A DNA stretch of 64,000 nucleotides from assembly GCA_034406715.1 (NCBI GenBank), contig CP137879.1:62001-126000 (forward strand). The letters are read 5' to 3'. The DNA comes from Rhodotorula mucilaginosa. Lineage: Eukaryota; Basidiomycota; Microbotryomycetes; Sporidiobolales; Sporidiobolaceae. The first letter of the stretch is position 1. The number at the start of each line of letters is the position of its first letter. The notes under the pieces were generated by a model. It made no database searches. It was not told where the DNA came from and saw nothing but the letters and a program-made list of their open reading frames with translations. The translations under genes were made by a program, and so were the position numbers. This document shows positions 22,762 through 34,389 of this stretch, piece by piece.

Positions 22762-22862
22762 ACCGAGGAGTAGCTGCCCGCGCGAAATCGAAAACTTCTG
22801 TTCGGGAGGCGCAGATTAAAAGGACGACCTCGGAGTTTCCCCACTTCGGAACGAGCTTCGGA

Positions 22863-22889
22863 ACGCACGCGCACGCACGCACGCACGCG
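22863..22889. repeat. short (GCAC)n microsatellite
   Basis: About six imperfect GCAC units lie in the 315-bp spacer between ALG3 and the acetyltransferase gene. A CT-rich tract follows at about 22950. No other feature is seen in this spacer. Confidence 0.7.
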
Positions 22890-23076
22890 AGAGAGAATCG
22901 TCATCATCAGTCGCGCATTCTCTACACTCTGCAGTCGCGGGACTTGTTCGTCTCTCTCTCTCTGCACGAATTCAGAGACGCTTCTGTTTGATCCGTCACT
23001 CCTCGCCCCTGCGCATTGAAGGCTTCTTTCCGCCCGCCCCCCGCTTTTGTTACAGTCCCCCAGCTTGGCAGCAGCG

Positions 23077-26000
23077 ATGCCGTACAGACCCGCGACTGTT
23101 ACCGAGACGAGCGTAATCGAAGGCTATGAGTTCCCCGTCGGCAAGACCTTTGCAGGGCAGGAGCAACTCCCGAGGTGAGCGAGCGTCTGTCGGGTGTATG
23201 GGCAGACGTACAGCTGACATCTGGGTGCGGATGGACGAACGCAGGCTGCCGATTCCGCCGCTCGAGGATACGATGAAGCGGTACCTTGACGCTCTCGAGG
23301 GTTTGCAGGTCAGTGCAGTGACTATGCATGCACGCTCTGCGGGAAACTGAACTGACGCCGAGATTTCTCTCTTTCTTTCCCCGCTCTCGCTGCTTGGCGT
23401 GCCTCAATGCCGCATCGCCGTTGCTCTGCACTCCTGTCTGCGGGACGATCTGGTGGTGCTGTGCTTATGACCGCCGACCGCAGTCACCGGAAGAGCACGA
23501 GCAAACGAAAGAAGTCGTCGACTCGTTCCTCAAGAACGAAGGACCCGAACTGCACGAACGCCTCAAGGAGTATGCTTCGACTCGCGCGAGCTACATCGAA
23601 GAATGGTGGACAGAGTCGTGAGTACAGGGCGCTCCTCACACTTCACCGGCATGTCGACGCTGACACGCTGCTTGACCGGCAACCAGCTACCTCTCCCATC
23701 AAGAATCGGTCGTGCTCTCCCTGAACCCGTTCTTCATCCTCGAGTACGTGAGAGAGTCTCTTACCGGACTAGACGCGGTGAACAGGAAGACCTGACATGC
23801 ACCTCCTGCAGAGACGACCCAACCCCCGCGCGTGGCAACCAACTCATGCGCGCCACTTCTCTCATTCTCGCCTCGCTCGCGTTCGTGCACGACCTCCGCA
23901 CCGCCCAACTCGAACCCGACAACTTTCGCGGCATCCCGCTCGACATGTCCCAGTACCCGAAACTGTTTGGCACGGCGAGGATCCCGACAAGGGAAGGGTG
24001 CCGGATGCAGATTGATCCCCAGTCGAAACATGTCGTCGTCATGGCGCGCGGCCAGTTCTACTGGTTCGATGTGAGTCGTTTTGGCCTCGTAGCATCTATC
24101 GAACTTGATGCGCAGCGACTGACCTGCGCGAACGTATTGGCTTGGTCGCGCACTGCAGGTCCTCGACTCGAAGAACCGCCCCGCCCTGACCGAGCGAGCT
24201 CTCCTCGCCAACCTGACCGCGATCCTCAACGACGCCGCCCGCACTCCGCCCAACCAAGTCGCCCAACAAGCCCTCGGCGTCCTCTCGACCGAGCGCCGTT
24301 CGACGTGGGCCGCGATCCGCCAAGACTTGATGAACCACGAAGGCAACTCGCTCTGCCTCGACATGATCGACAAGGCGCTCTTTGTCGTCTGTTTGGACGA
24401 CACGAGTCCTGCGACGGCGAGCGAGATGTGCAACAACATGTTGTGCGGGACGTACAAGCTCGAGAAGGGAGTGCAGGTCGGGACGTGCACCAACCGGTGG
24501 TACGACAAGGTGAGGTGGCGATTGCCGAATGCGCTCGCGCTCGGATCCTTTGCCGATGCCGAGGGACCTGTCCTTGCTTCTGGAGCGCTGACCATGTTGA
24601 GCTACTCACCCTCACAGCTCCAAATCATCGTGGCGGCAAACGGAGCTGCCGGTGTCTGCTTCGAGCACTCTGCCGTCGATGGCCACACCGTCCTCCGGTT
24701 CGTTCCACTCTCCCAGACTCTTGCGCCCCGCTTTCGAACGCTGACAAGCTTTCTCTCTCGACAGCTACGTCGCCGACGTCTACACCGAGCTCATTCTCCG
24801 CTTTGCGCGCTCGATCAAGTCGGGCGCGGGCACGCTCTTCAAGGCGCGGTTGTCCCCGTGGGCGACGGGAGGTCCAGGCAAGAAGACGGCCGTCGAGGGC
24901 GAAGAGCCGGAAGTGGTCGACACGGAACCGAAGAAGTTGGAATGGAGCATGTCGCACGAGCTCAAGATGGCGGTGGTCCGTTCTCGATTCCGCGGTCCAA
25001 GGCGTGGCTGGGTCTCTCGTAAACAGAGTACTGACTCGGCCTCGGTACTTGCACACACAGCGCTATGCCGAGACGAGGCTGTCGGACTTGATCTGCCAGA
25101 ACGAAGTCGTCGCTCTCGACTTTGAAGCGTACGGCAAGAACGCCATCACCCGTACGTTCTCTCATCAAGCGCCCGCGCTCTTTGGCTGCCGCAAAGCCAG
25201 CTCACCTGTCTCCTGCGTAGAATACGGTTTTTCGCCCGACGCTTTCGTCCAGATGGCCTACCAGGCGGCGTACTACTCGCTCTACGGCAAGGTCGAATCA
25301 ACGTACGAGCCGGCAATGACCAAGAATTTTTTGCACGGTCGCACCGAAGCGATCCGATCCGTCACTCCCGAGTGAGTGCTCCGCTCTCGATGCGTACTCA
25401 GCAGACGCGAGCATTCAGCTGATTGACGGAACCATCGACAGTGCCGTGAACTTTGTCAAGACGTTCTCTTCCAACGCGTCGGCCCGCGAAAAAATCGACG
25501 CTCTCCGTCGCGCGTGCAAGACCCACACGGCGTTGACGAAACAGTGCGCGAGCGGTTTGGGTCAGGACCGGATCCTGTACGCGATGTACTGCCTCGCCCA
25601 GCAGCGACGCAAACGCGCGCAACGTGCGCGGTCAGCCTCGATGAGCGCGGGGAGTGCCGTCTTGTCCTCTTCGTCGGACGAGGACGACTCGGATGGACCG
25701 CAGGCGGGACTCGCCGGCGCCGAAGTCAGCGCGCGGATCGCGGCGCGGATTCCGCAGCTGTTCAAGGACCCGGGTTACGCCCAGCTCGGTCACTCGACCA
25801 TCTCGACTTCGAACTGCGGCGATCCCTCGTTGGCCTACTTTGGCTTTGGACCGGTTGTGAGTGACGGACTCGGAATCGGGTACATCATCAAGGTGGGTCT
25901 CGTTTTCCGGTTTCTTGTATTCGGTTCTGCGCGCGCGAGTAAACGGGCTGTTGATGACCGCTAGTTCCTCAGGCCGACTCCATCGCGTTCTGTGTCTCGA

Positions 26001-26419
26001 GCAAGCACCGGCAAACGCAGCGCTTCCTCGACGCGCTCCAGTCGTACTTGATGGAGGTGTACAGTCTCCTGAAGCAGCTGCATTCCGAAGCGAACCGGAA
26101 GCCGAACTCTGTACGTTCTTCCCTCGTTTGCTCGCTCGCAAGCTACGCATTCTCTGACTCGCGAATGGCGTACTCGCAGGTATTTGTCGATCACTTTGCG
26201 GGCGAGATCGACGCGCAGACGGGCAAGCCGATCCGGCAGGAGTACAAGCGGAGCGGCACTCGGACTCCGCTCGAGTACTCGGACGGGTACGGGTTCTACG
26301 GCGCGCTCTCGCAGGACGTCGAGAAGGCGCTCGAGAAGGTCAAGGGCAAGGATGGCAGGAACGGCCGCGTCAAGACCGATGCGCGGCCGGGGACGAGGAT
26401 TGCGAAGGTTGAGCTCTGA
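23077..26419 (+). CDS. YAT2: Carnitine O-acetyltransferase, Yat2-like
   Basis: This enzyme transfers acetyl groups between CoA and carnitine, for shuttling acetyl units to mitochondria during growth on fatty acids or C2 compounds. The first exon MPYRPATVTETSVIEGYEFP begins at ATG 23077. The choline/carnitine acyltransferase fold is recognisable from LPRLPIPPLEDTMKRYLDAL onward. The catalytic His motif is CFEHSAVDGHTVLR (about 24660-24700). The carnitine-binding segment is TYEPAMTKNFLHGRTEAIRS, and the STISTSN...FGFGPVVSDGLGIGY block carries the CoA/acyl site. No mitochondrial presequence or peroxisomal C-terminus is evident (it ends AKVEL), consistent with a cytosolic Yat2-type enzyme. An acidic Ser-rich insertion (SSSSDEDDSDG) lies near residue 660, and about a dozen introns split the gene. 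Confidence 0.88.
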
Positions 26420-26945
26420 GTCGATGTCCTTCCGCCTCGGCGGAAGGTGTGCATACTTGTGTGTAGCCAGTATAGTACTATGAAGCAACAAGCCCTGTGC
26501 TTTTTGTATGAAGCTCTTGCCGGCAGTGTGGGAGTGTGCAAGGGCTTGGTGCGCCACTGAACACTTGGCGATGCCGGATTTGCAGAGCATACGCAAGAGC
26601 TAGGGAATCAGATTAGTATGCTTGTTCAAACTACAGGATGTAAGAGGTTGTGTGGTATGCATGCTATAGAGACTGTAGCTGTAAAGATCTGACTCATTCA
26701 GGCTCACAACTTTTACTTGTAAGCCTTCGCTTCAAGGCAGGAACAAAGAGATGTTCTCTCAGCTGGTGTCGCAAGGTGCATCTTCCAGTGCCAAGCTAAA
26801 TGCATGGAGCTGACAGTGTATGATGGATGGGCTCTCTTGCATGTTGCCTTGCCTCTGGTCAAGAAGAACCAAGTAAAAATGCATGACTGAGGCAGGGTCC
26901 GTGTTTCACATATCCATGATCAAGGGTTGTGAGAGCACCCAAGGT
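26420..26945. other. spacer at the left edge of the N2 island
   Basis: This is the 3' flank of the acetyltransferase gene followed by AT-richer sequence that is the 3' flank of N2. The composition change sits at about 26460. No supported gene is seen. Confidence 0.4.
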
Positions 26946-29081
26946 TTAACGTGCTTCCGGAACATATTCTGGAGGGACAGGTTGGCGGAAGTCAAGGTCA
27001 TAACACAGCTCAAGGCAATAGGCGGGAGCTTCAGGCGGTGTCATCTCGACAGGATCAAGTTGCTCTCGCCAAAGCTGGAATGACCAGCACACTCTCCTCG
27101 TGGCCGGGCCTGCTTGAGATCGTGAGCAACAATCCTGCTGGAAGCATATTGCGGCATACTTGCTGCCGCTTTTGCCGCAAACTGCAAAAAAAAATGTGTA
27201 CAAGCATGCGTCAGACCCGCAACCTCAGGTTGAGAAAGAGAAAAAGAAAAGACAGAGCAGTAGACAAAACTGACATAGGATCTTTCTCCCTTCAGAATCC
27301 AACAGCCAATGCATGCTGGGGATGCTGCCTGACTTGCTCATGCATACTGCAAGGCGTGTTGTAAGCCATTCATGTGTTGCCCTTTGACCTCTTGGATGAT
27401 TTGTATACTGAAGGCAAGATGGTCCGGGGAGAATCTTTCTGGACCTGAGAGCTGCGACATCAGAAGTCAACACCTTTTGCCATGCTCTGACCCCTCTTGT
27501 GTGGACTGAGGCGTTCTCGTAATGCAGTGCTAAAGCAGGAAGATCAATCCTCAGTGGATTTTCAGCTTAGCAGTGTAAATAAGTAAATTGGTCAGCCCAC
27601 TAGTGCCGGACTTGCGGCATTGTAATGCCAGAGTTGCCCGGGCATTGCCTGTGAAACGCACCTGTAGCATCACCAGTGCTGACATGGTACATTGAGTTTG
27701 AGAGCACACGGAAGCGGTAGTCACATAATGGTGGTTGTGCTTGTTGTTGTGCTGTTATACCAAGGGTAAACCACTGCAGGTACCCGTCAATCCAACGGAG
27801 AAAGCTCGGCAGGGGTTGACCTCTGCCCAGCCCAAACTCTGCCAGCTGCCGTTTGACACTTTTTGTCAGCTCTATGCAGTGCACTCCAAGAAGAGAAGAC
27901 CAACCATGACTTACGAAATGGCTCCGGGAGTCAGGGGGTCCCTGTACATTCACCTCATTTGACGGAGTCGACAAGGGATTGCAAGACTTGTACCTCCTGT
28001 ATGCATCAATTGCCGCAGGTGTTTGGAGTGCAAATACAAAAGGCACAAAGGCAACATGTGCTGCTTTGATATCGACAAAGTTGAAGTTGTAGCACAACTT
28101 GAGGCAGTATAGTGGCTGTGTGGGGGCGCCTGAATGGTCTTTGGGCCAGACCTGGACAAACCAAGTGATAGTATTATAGTTGATTCTGTCTTTTGCATGC
28201 ACTCCTTTTGATGCGGAGCTTTGGATGTCGTGCTGGTAAATCTTGATCAAGTACTTGCACCCCTTATGGGTAGCAGCGACTATCATTGTGACTGCATGAA
28301 TGGCCAACAATGTTAAGTGGTTACACTGGGAAACAAAGAACAATGCTCATAGTTTGAGTGGAGCACATACCTTTTACTGGCAAGATTTGGTCACTTCTCA
28401 ATACTGGCCATCGTGCTTCTTGTACCGATTGTTCCAGCCTGTCGGTTGGCCAGTAGTATTCACCAATGATCCTCTGTCGCTCAGAGAGACGCCAGCCCCG
28501 GAGAGAGACTGGTCCGGGGAAAGAGACTAGATCTTTTGTTGCTGTCGGTTTCCCAATGCGTCCCAGCTTTCGAGGTACGAGGTGCGCAGCACGAGTTCCC
28601 CCATTTTCAGCAGCCCGAGTTGCTACTTTGTAAGCTGGTAGGCTAACATGGAGAGGCTTTGCAGCTTCAGGGCAAGGTATTGTGTGGGTCAGCAGTCCTT
28701 TCTTGGTGAGGTGTGCCAACAGGAAACCGAATGCTGCACCTGTCGCGTCTCCCTTCTGGACCGCAAACTGAAAGGGTTCAAGTAGACGAAATGTGTGATT
28801 GGTGACTTCAGGTCGCTCTTGACGCTCCCGGGTGATACCAAGAGTGAGCCACTGCAAGTAGATGTCGATGTTTCGCAAGAAGCCGAACAGTCTGCGCTGC
28901 GTGTGCACTGAATCTTCTTCTGCGCCCAGAAAGTTGCGGAACTGGGGTTGAAGGGTGTCAGCCTCTTCCATACTTGTATTGCCAGACTGTGACTCACAAA
29001 CGCCTTGCGAGCGTCTGACGGCGGCTCGAGATCTGCGGGACCTGGACGGACGTCCGATGGCCCGGACACCGAAGACGACAT
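26946..29081 (-). CDS. Unknown family N, copy N2: two-unit repeat protein
   Basis: This has the same architecture as N1, with a complete first exon: MSSSVSGPSDVRPGPADLE (ATG at 29081) ending ..ARKAF at a GTGAGT donor. Unit 1: FRNFLGAEED..IDIYLQWLTLGIT..GDATG; AAKPLHVSLPAYKVATR..FPGPVSLRGW..YYWPTDRLEQSV; KGCKYLIKIYQHDIQS..ITWFVQVWPK..PLYCLKLCYNFNF. Unit 2: KRQLAEFGLG..IDGYLQWFTLGIT..GDATG; ENPLRIDLPALALHY..LPGPSCLQY..MHWLLDSEGRKIL; GKSGSKYAAICFQQD..VCWSFQLWRE..APAYCLELCYDLDF. Stop at 26946-26948. All exons join in frame with consensus splice sites and short introns, so it looks intact at about 620 residues. Exons 1-2 are nearly identical to N1 while later exons are strongly diverged. The function is unknown. 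No signal peptide or membrane helix is clear. Confidence 0.65.
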
Positions 29082-29216
29082 GGTGGGAGGAGCAGTTTTT
29101 CGGCGCATTGTGTGATGTTTGAGGACAGACTGCTTGAACAGCTGGTAGGAAAGCAGAGTGACAAGTCTCTGGTCAAAGGGTGCCGCGTTTGCAAGAACGG
29201 AGGGCGAACGAGCGTC

Positions 29217-29230
29217 GGGATGTCCGCGGA
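29217..29230 (-). promoter_or_regulatory. Shared upstream motif TCCGCGGACATCCC (gene N2)
   Basis: In the sense of N2 the sequence is TCCGCGGACATCCC, about 136 bp before the ATG at 29081. The position relative to the start is nearly the same as in N1. Confidence 0.55.
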
Positions 29231-29315
29231 CCTGAAGCAGCAACACCGATTTCGCGAGCTCGCAATGGCCAATAATGGCCAGTGGGCCCGGCCCGAGCTG
29301 CATCTCTTGGCGGCG

Positions 29316-29328
29316 GCTTGTCCGCGGA
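29316..29328 (-). promoter_or_regulatory. Second TCCGCGGACAA element upstream of N2
   Basis: Here the sense sequence is TCCGCGGACAAGC, keeping the core and CAA but not the CCC. It lies about 235 bp before the ATG and could be a second binding site. Confidence 0.35.
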
Positions 29329-30480
29329 TCTGAAAGCATCGCGGCTCGAGCTGGGGCCGCGCGAGGGATGCGCCCGCCAAACCAAAGAGAGCTAGAGCGT
29401 CAACCGGACTCGTTCTAGCATTGGTGACGACACACTGCGGACAGTAAGCTGCCTTGGGCGTATAGGGCAAGCAGGCTGAGCAGCCAAAGTCGAGCAGATG
29501 CGCTGACGATGGTGGTTGAATCGATCAGGCTTTTTTTGCAGCGAGTCCCTGTCAATTAGGCACCTTTCGAGTATGCTTACATCACATGGGAGCCCTGGCT
29601 ATCAGCATAGCCTGAAAGCCTCGTTTTGAGTGGGAAGAGCTGGTCATTGGCGGGCGCGGATTCGCAAAGTAACCGGGCTATTGCGAGTTGAAAGAAAATT
29701 GGCAGCAAAAAGCGGTCGGTACGCTGTCGTGTCGGAGCCTCATCGGCCACAGCGGGCGGAGCAAGAGACTTGTCAATATTGAGGCATTGTAATAGTGACA
29801 TTGCCGGTTCGCATTGAGCGAGCAAGCAAGCGAGCGATGGTCAGTAAGGAGTCTGAACTCTTCCGGGTCGAGGCGCCCGCGCAAGACTGCAGCTGCCAGC
29901 AAGAGCGCGGCACCTGTATACTGGGATGATGCTCTAGCACCCCAGACAAGCATGTATTGGGAAGGGAGGGCCTCGATGCATCCAGGTGACCCTGACCCGC
30001 TTGTGAACCCGTCGCCAGCAGTTTAGCTCCGGAGCACGAAGGGTCACTGATTGCTGGAGCGCTCAACGTCAAGAAGTCTGCATGGACGAATCTCTGAGCC
30101 GGGAGCGCAAGAGAGCGCATGAGAGCGCCTTCGATGGTGCAATGCAGCGGCGGATCCCGCTTCGGAGAGCGCTCTTCGAAGCAACTTGAAGTCTCGGGTC
30201 GAGGGTGACGATTCTCGGAGAAAGAGACAAGAGACAGTGTGACCTGCTTGGTGTATATAGTCACAACGCGCGGGGCGCATGCGACGACGAAGCAGGATCG
30301 GAGGAGCGAAGTGTGATCCGCGCTCTCCGCGGATGAGAAGGCTGACGCGGAACGGAACGCGAGCGGACGAGAGCGCGAGCTCAGCCTCGAAGAGACTCGG
30401 CGTCACTCCGTCTACAGAGCCTGTCGAGGAATCCAAAGTTCCTTGCCAAGCACTCGAACCGAACTCCCTTCGTCTACATC
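29329..30480. other. divergent intergenic region between N2 and eIF4A
   Basis: About 1.1 kb shared by the N2 upstream region and the eIF4A promoter. A TATATAG-like element lies near 30253 and a lone TCCGCGGA core at 30325-30332, without the CAWCCC extension. A minus-strand open frame at 29773-30264 has no recognisable domain, and I do not annotate it. Confidence 0.4.
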
Positions 30481-32780
30481 ATGGCTAGCGAACAACCCGC
30501 GGCGCAGCAGTGAGTCGCCGCCTCTCGCCTCTCGCCTCTGAGCCTTCGCATCCCTCGTCCGCCCGACCACCGCGTCGCCCGTTCTCGCTCCCTATAGCGT
30601 GTGGGAGACGGTGTGGCGGGCAAATTCAGGCCATTCGGGCTGCCCGATCGAGCGCAGACGCTCGCCCGAGCAGCAGTGCAGGAGCGCCGCCACTTTGCGG
30701 TCGTCCCGGACGCGCTGACCTTTTGTGTTGCCCACCCGCCTTTTCTCTCTCGCCCGCGCCGTGCTGTGTGCTACCAATTCGGAACCGCACCTGCGCCTAC
30801 GCCATGCACTCCCTCCGCCGTGACCACCGCCCTCGACGTTGCGCGCGCTCAGGCCGGAGGCTCAGGCCGATGCCCAGAACGCCGGTCTCGAAGTCTCGGA
30901 GAACCTCATCGAGTCCAAGTCAGTCGCGCCCGCTCTTTATCCTCGGTGCCAAGATGCGGAACTGACGCTCTTGCCAAACGTGCAGCTGGGACCAGGTCGT
31001 CGAGTAGGTCGCCTGCTGGTCGCCGCGTCGAGGCAAGAGGAAGGAATGCTGACCGCGTGCGTGTGTCAACAGCAACTTTGACGACATGAACCTCCGCCCC
31101 GAGCTCCTCCGTGGTATCTACGCCTACGGGTGAGTCTTTCCCGTACCGCGGCTCCGTTGTTGGTGACGCGCGGACAGCTGACGGTTGCCTCCACCCTCGC
31201 TCCGGCGACGCACAGTTTCGAGCGCCCGTCGGCCATCCAGCAGCGCGCCATCATGCCCGTCGTTGCCGGCCACGACGTCATTGCCCAGGCCCAGTCCGGA
31301 ACCGGCAAGACGGCGACCTTCTCGGTCTCGATCCTCCAGTCGATCGACGTCTCGCTCAAGCAGCCGCAGGCCCTCGTCCTCGCCCCGACCCGTGAGCTCG
31401 CGCAGCAGATCCAGAAGGTCGTCGTCGCCCTCGGCGACTACATGAACATCGAGTGCTTCGCCGCCGTCGGTGGCACGTCGGTCCGCGAGGCCATGGACAA
31501 GCTCAAGGAGGGCGTCCACGTCGTCGTCGGAACCCCCGGTCGCGTCTACGACATGATCCAGCGTCGCGCGCTCAAGACGGACCACATGAAGATCTTCTGC
31601 CTTGATGAAGCCGATGAGATGCTCTCGCGCGGATTCAAGGACCAGATCTACGACGTCTTCCAGCTCCTCCCGCCGACGACCCAGGTCGTCCTCCTCTCGG
31701 CCACCATGCCCCAGGACGTCCTCGAGGTCACGACCAAGTTCATGCGCGACCCGATCCGCATCCTCGTCAAGCGCGACGAACTCACCCTCGAGGGTATCAA
31801 GCAGTTCTACGTCGCAGTCGAGAAGGAGGAGTGGAAGTTGGACACCCTCGCCGACTTGTACGAGACGGTCACCATCACCCAGGCCGTCATCTTCTGCAAC
31901 ACCCGCCGAAAGGTCAGCCCCGGGTTCCTCGCGTTCGTTTCCCTCCGATCCGCACGCCGCTGACTTTTGCCCGCGTTCCGCAGGTCGACTGGCTCACCGA
32001 GAAGCTCACCGAGAAGGAGTTCACCGTCTCGGCCATGCACGGCGACATGGACCAGCAGCAGCGCGAGGTCATCATGAAGGAGTTCCGCTCGGGCTCGTCG
32101 CGTGTCCTCATCACCACCGACTTGCTCGCCCGTGGTATCGACGTCCAGCAGGTCTCGCTTGTGAGTCGTCGCCGTCTTTTTTGTTTACCTGGGGTTGTCG
32201 TCGGTATTCGTCGGGTGGGGAGACGTCGGGGGCGGGTGCTGCTGGTGGGAAGGATCGATCAAAGGGGAACCCTCCAGCTCCTTCGCAGCTTCCCACGCCC
32301 CGCCTCGCCTCGCCTCGCATCACCTCGATTCGACGCCAGGTCTCTCGAGGTCGTCTTCAAGTCCAGTATCGATACTGCGCTGGCGGGGAGATGGTGATCG
32401 AGGCAACGAGAGGCTCGGGCGACCCGGTCCTTCGACACCACCAGCAACTCTCCGAGCAACTTTGCACGCATCCTTTCGAGCCGCCTTGCTGACCGTTCCC
32501 CGCTGCACAGGTCATCAACTACGACCTCCCCGCCTCTCGCGAGAACTACATCCACCGGATCGGTCGCGGCGGCCGTTTCGGTCGCAAGGGTGTCGCGATC
32601 AACTTTGTCGCCGCCGAGGATGTCCCGGCGCTCCGTGACATTGAGCGCTTCTACAACACCCAGGCAAGTCTAGCTATATTTCCTCCAAGTTCTCCCTAGG
32701 ACCAAATGCTGACCTTCGAATTTTTTGCGCGCTGCGCCCAGATCGACGAGATGCCGATGAACGTCGCCGACCTCATCTAA
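30481..32780 (+). CDS. TIF1: Translation initiation factor eIF4A, DEAD-box RNA helicase
   Basis: eIF4A is the ATP-dependent helicase of the eIF4F cap-binding complex. All DEAD-box motifs are visible: Q motif [12 protein letters not shown], motif I AQSGTGKT, Ia PTRELAQQ, Ib TPGRV, II DEAD ([12 protein letters not shown]), III SAT (LLSATMP), [45 protein letters not shown]. It ends with [10 protein letters not shown] and TAA. Exon 1 is only [10 protein letters not shown] (ATG 30481), followed by several short introns within the first 700 bases. Length, about 400 residues, is normal. The intron after VQQVSL (32161-32513, about 353 nt) is unusually long for this window. The last two exons and the 3' flank are duplicated immediately downstream. 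Confidence 0.95.
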
Positions 32781-33084
32781 GCGCGCCTTGTCTACCCTGC
32801 ATGGGCCTGTCGCTTTCGACCTCTAGACTCGGTGGTGGCATCACCCAGCCACACAGCAGTTTCCCTCCCCTTTTCTTCCCAACCCCGACGCCACTTCTCT
32901 CCATTCTGTTGCAATCTCCCTCTCCCTCCTCCTCTCTCTCCCCGCCCCCCAAAAGCCTTTCTTTACCCCCAACCCCCTCCTATTGGCACCCCAGCCTGTG
33001 CGATTCGCTCGTTGTCTCGTTAATCTCGCGTCTCTTTTCAGCTTCACTGCCGCTTGATCTGGTTGTAGCGAGAGACCGGCCGGC
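32518..33084 (+). repeat. Direct repeat, left copy: eIF4A 3' end and flank
   Basis: This covers the penultimate exon, its following intron, the last exon and about 300 bp of 3' flank. I found no mismatch against 34127-34693, at a constant offset of 1609 bp. The next roughly 50 bp remain very similar with a few changes, then similarity falls sharply. Confidence 0.85.
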
Positions 33085-33439
33085 GGGAAAATCTCCGGGC
33101 TTACTTGTATACTTTTGCTTTTTACCCTCACAGCTGTCACTTCTCGAGAGGACTTGCACTCTAGTGTGGCGGACTCTGGTCGTTGTCGCCGCTACGCGCA
33201 CTGAATATCGTGCTAATTTCCCTCCGTTCGCTTCATGTGAGCAAATAATCTGCGCGCAGTTTCACTTGCCCGCCTATGCACCGTGAAGCGAACCTACAAT
33301 GCTTGAAGTGCGTCTATGGAGAATCTCCTATCATCCTTTGAGCACTCCTTCCCGAGTCTCTTTGTGCTCCTCCTCCAGCTGCGGCCCACTCACCGCGCTG
33401 ATTCTTCGTCCTCACTCGAAGTCGCGTGATCTGCTGTGA

Positions 33440-34389
33440 ACTGTGATGCGCAAATGTTTCTCCAAGTCCAGCTTGCTCTTCTTGACACGCACAGGCAGAC
33501 GACATCGACAATGCGAGTGCAACGCGGATCCCAATTCGCCACCAACTTGCTCGCCGGCGGTGTCAACATCCAGCGGCGGCGTCTTCTTGGCTTGTGAGTA
33601 CTTGTCTTACTTTCTATCGCAGTACAAGCTCGTCCGCTGGTAAGGTTTTCAGGGAACTCGCCTTGCGTTCACTGCCGCAGCGAGTCCTCGCGCGTCAAAG
33701 AGTGCGTCTCTTGTTGTCACAACAAAAGCAGCTAGTGTTCCGAGCTGTAATTGGAACCCAGTACAGTATCAATCACGGTACAAGCTATAGCGGGCTGACC
33801 AGCCCTGGGACTGCTGGACCGGCAATTCGTCCTGCGCATCAATCGAGCTCGACACATCCCAAGTCTCACTCCCGTTTCCTTTCCTCTTGCGAACGAAACT
33901 AACACTTTCTTTTCACACAGATGATACAATCTGCGTGCTGGGACTCAAAGTCTCGGCGGACTCCTCAAGAAGCTGTTGTTTGTCGTCGCAGGGCCGTGGA
34001 GCGAAAGTTGATTTCGCGCACTCCGTGCGATCGCAACTCTCTTGTATAGCTAGCTCTCCCTTTCCCCGGCTCACTCTCTGAAATGCACACGGCATTAATT
34101 GTATACTGTATCTACTGCAGCCATGTACTACGACCTCCCCGCCTCTCGCGAGAACTACATCCACCGGATCGGTCGCGGCGGCCGTTTCGGTCGCAAGGGT
34201 GTCGCGATCAACTTTGTCGCCGCCGAGGATGTCCCGGCGCTCCGTGACATTGAGCGCTTCTACAACACCCAGGCAAGTCTAGCTATATTTCCTCCAAGTT
34301 CTCCCTAGGACCAAATGCTGACCTTCGAATTTTTTGCGCGCTGCGCCCAGATCGACGAGATGCCGATGAACGTCGCCGACCTCATCTAA
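33440..34389 (+). pseudogene. Partial tandem duplicate of the eIF4A 3' part
   Basis: The left part is a degraded version of the exon encoding [13 protein letters not shown]: at 33525-33595 the DNA still matches CACCRACTTGCTCGCC and GTCCAGC, and ends at a conserved CTTGTGAGT donor. The enlarged intron-equivalent holds repeat R copy 2. From 34127 the last two exons are perfect ([19 protein letters not shown]...MNVADLI, TAA at 34387-34389), with an ATG at 34124 just before them. The N-terminal ATPase half is absent, so this cannot be a working helicase. It might serve as an alternative 3' exon set for eIF4A, but that is speculation. Confidence 0.6.
33855..34095 (+). repeat. Dispersed repeat R, copy 2, inside the eIF4A duplicate
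   Basis: This matches 11998-12260 in the same orientation: pyrimidine-rich lead, CTAACACTT, TTTTCNNNCAG, ATGAT, then sequence reading GLKVSADSSR on the plus strand. Identity is roughly 70 percent by eye, highest around the acceptor-like junction. It lies in the intron-equivalent of the partial eIF4A duplicate. Confidence 0.45.

Noticed and set aside
22863-22889. CRISPR-like or functional tandem array
   Set aside because: It is a simple four-base microsatellite of about six units without spacers.
30325-30332. TCCGCGGA before eIF4A as another copy of the shared element
   Set aside because: Only the eight-base palindrome is present, followed by TGAGAAG instead of CAWCCC. The same applies to 63702-63709. 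Isolated palindromes are expected by chance in GC-rich DNA.
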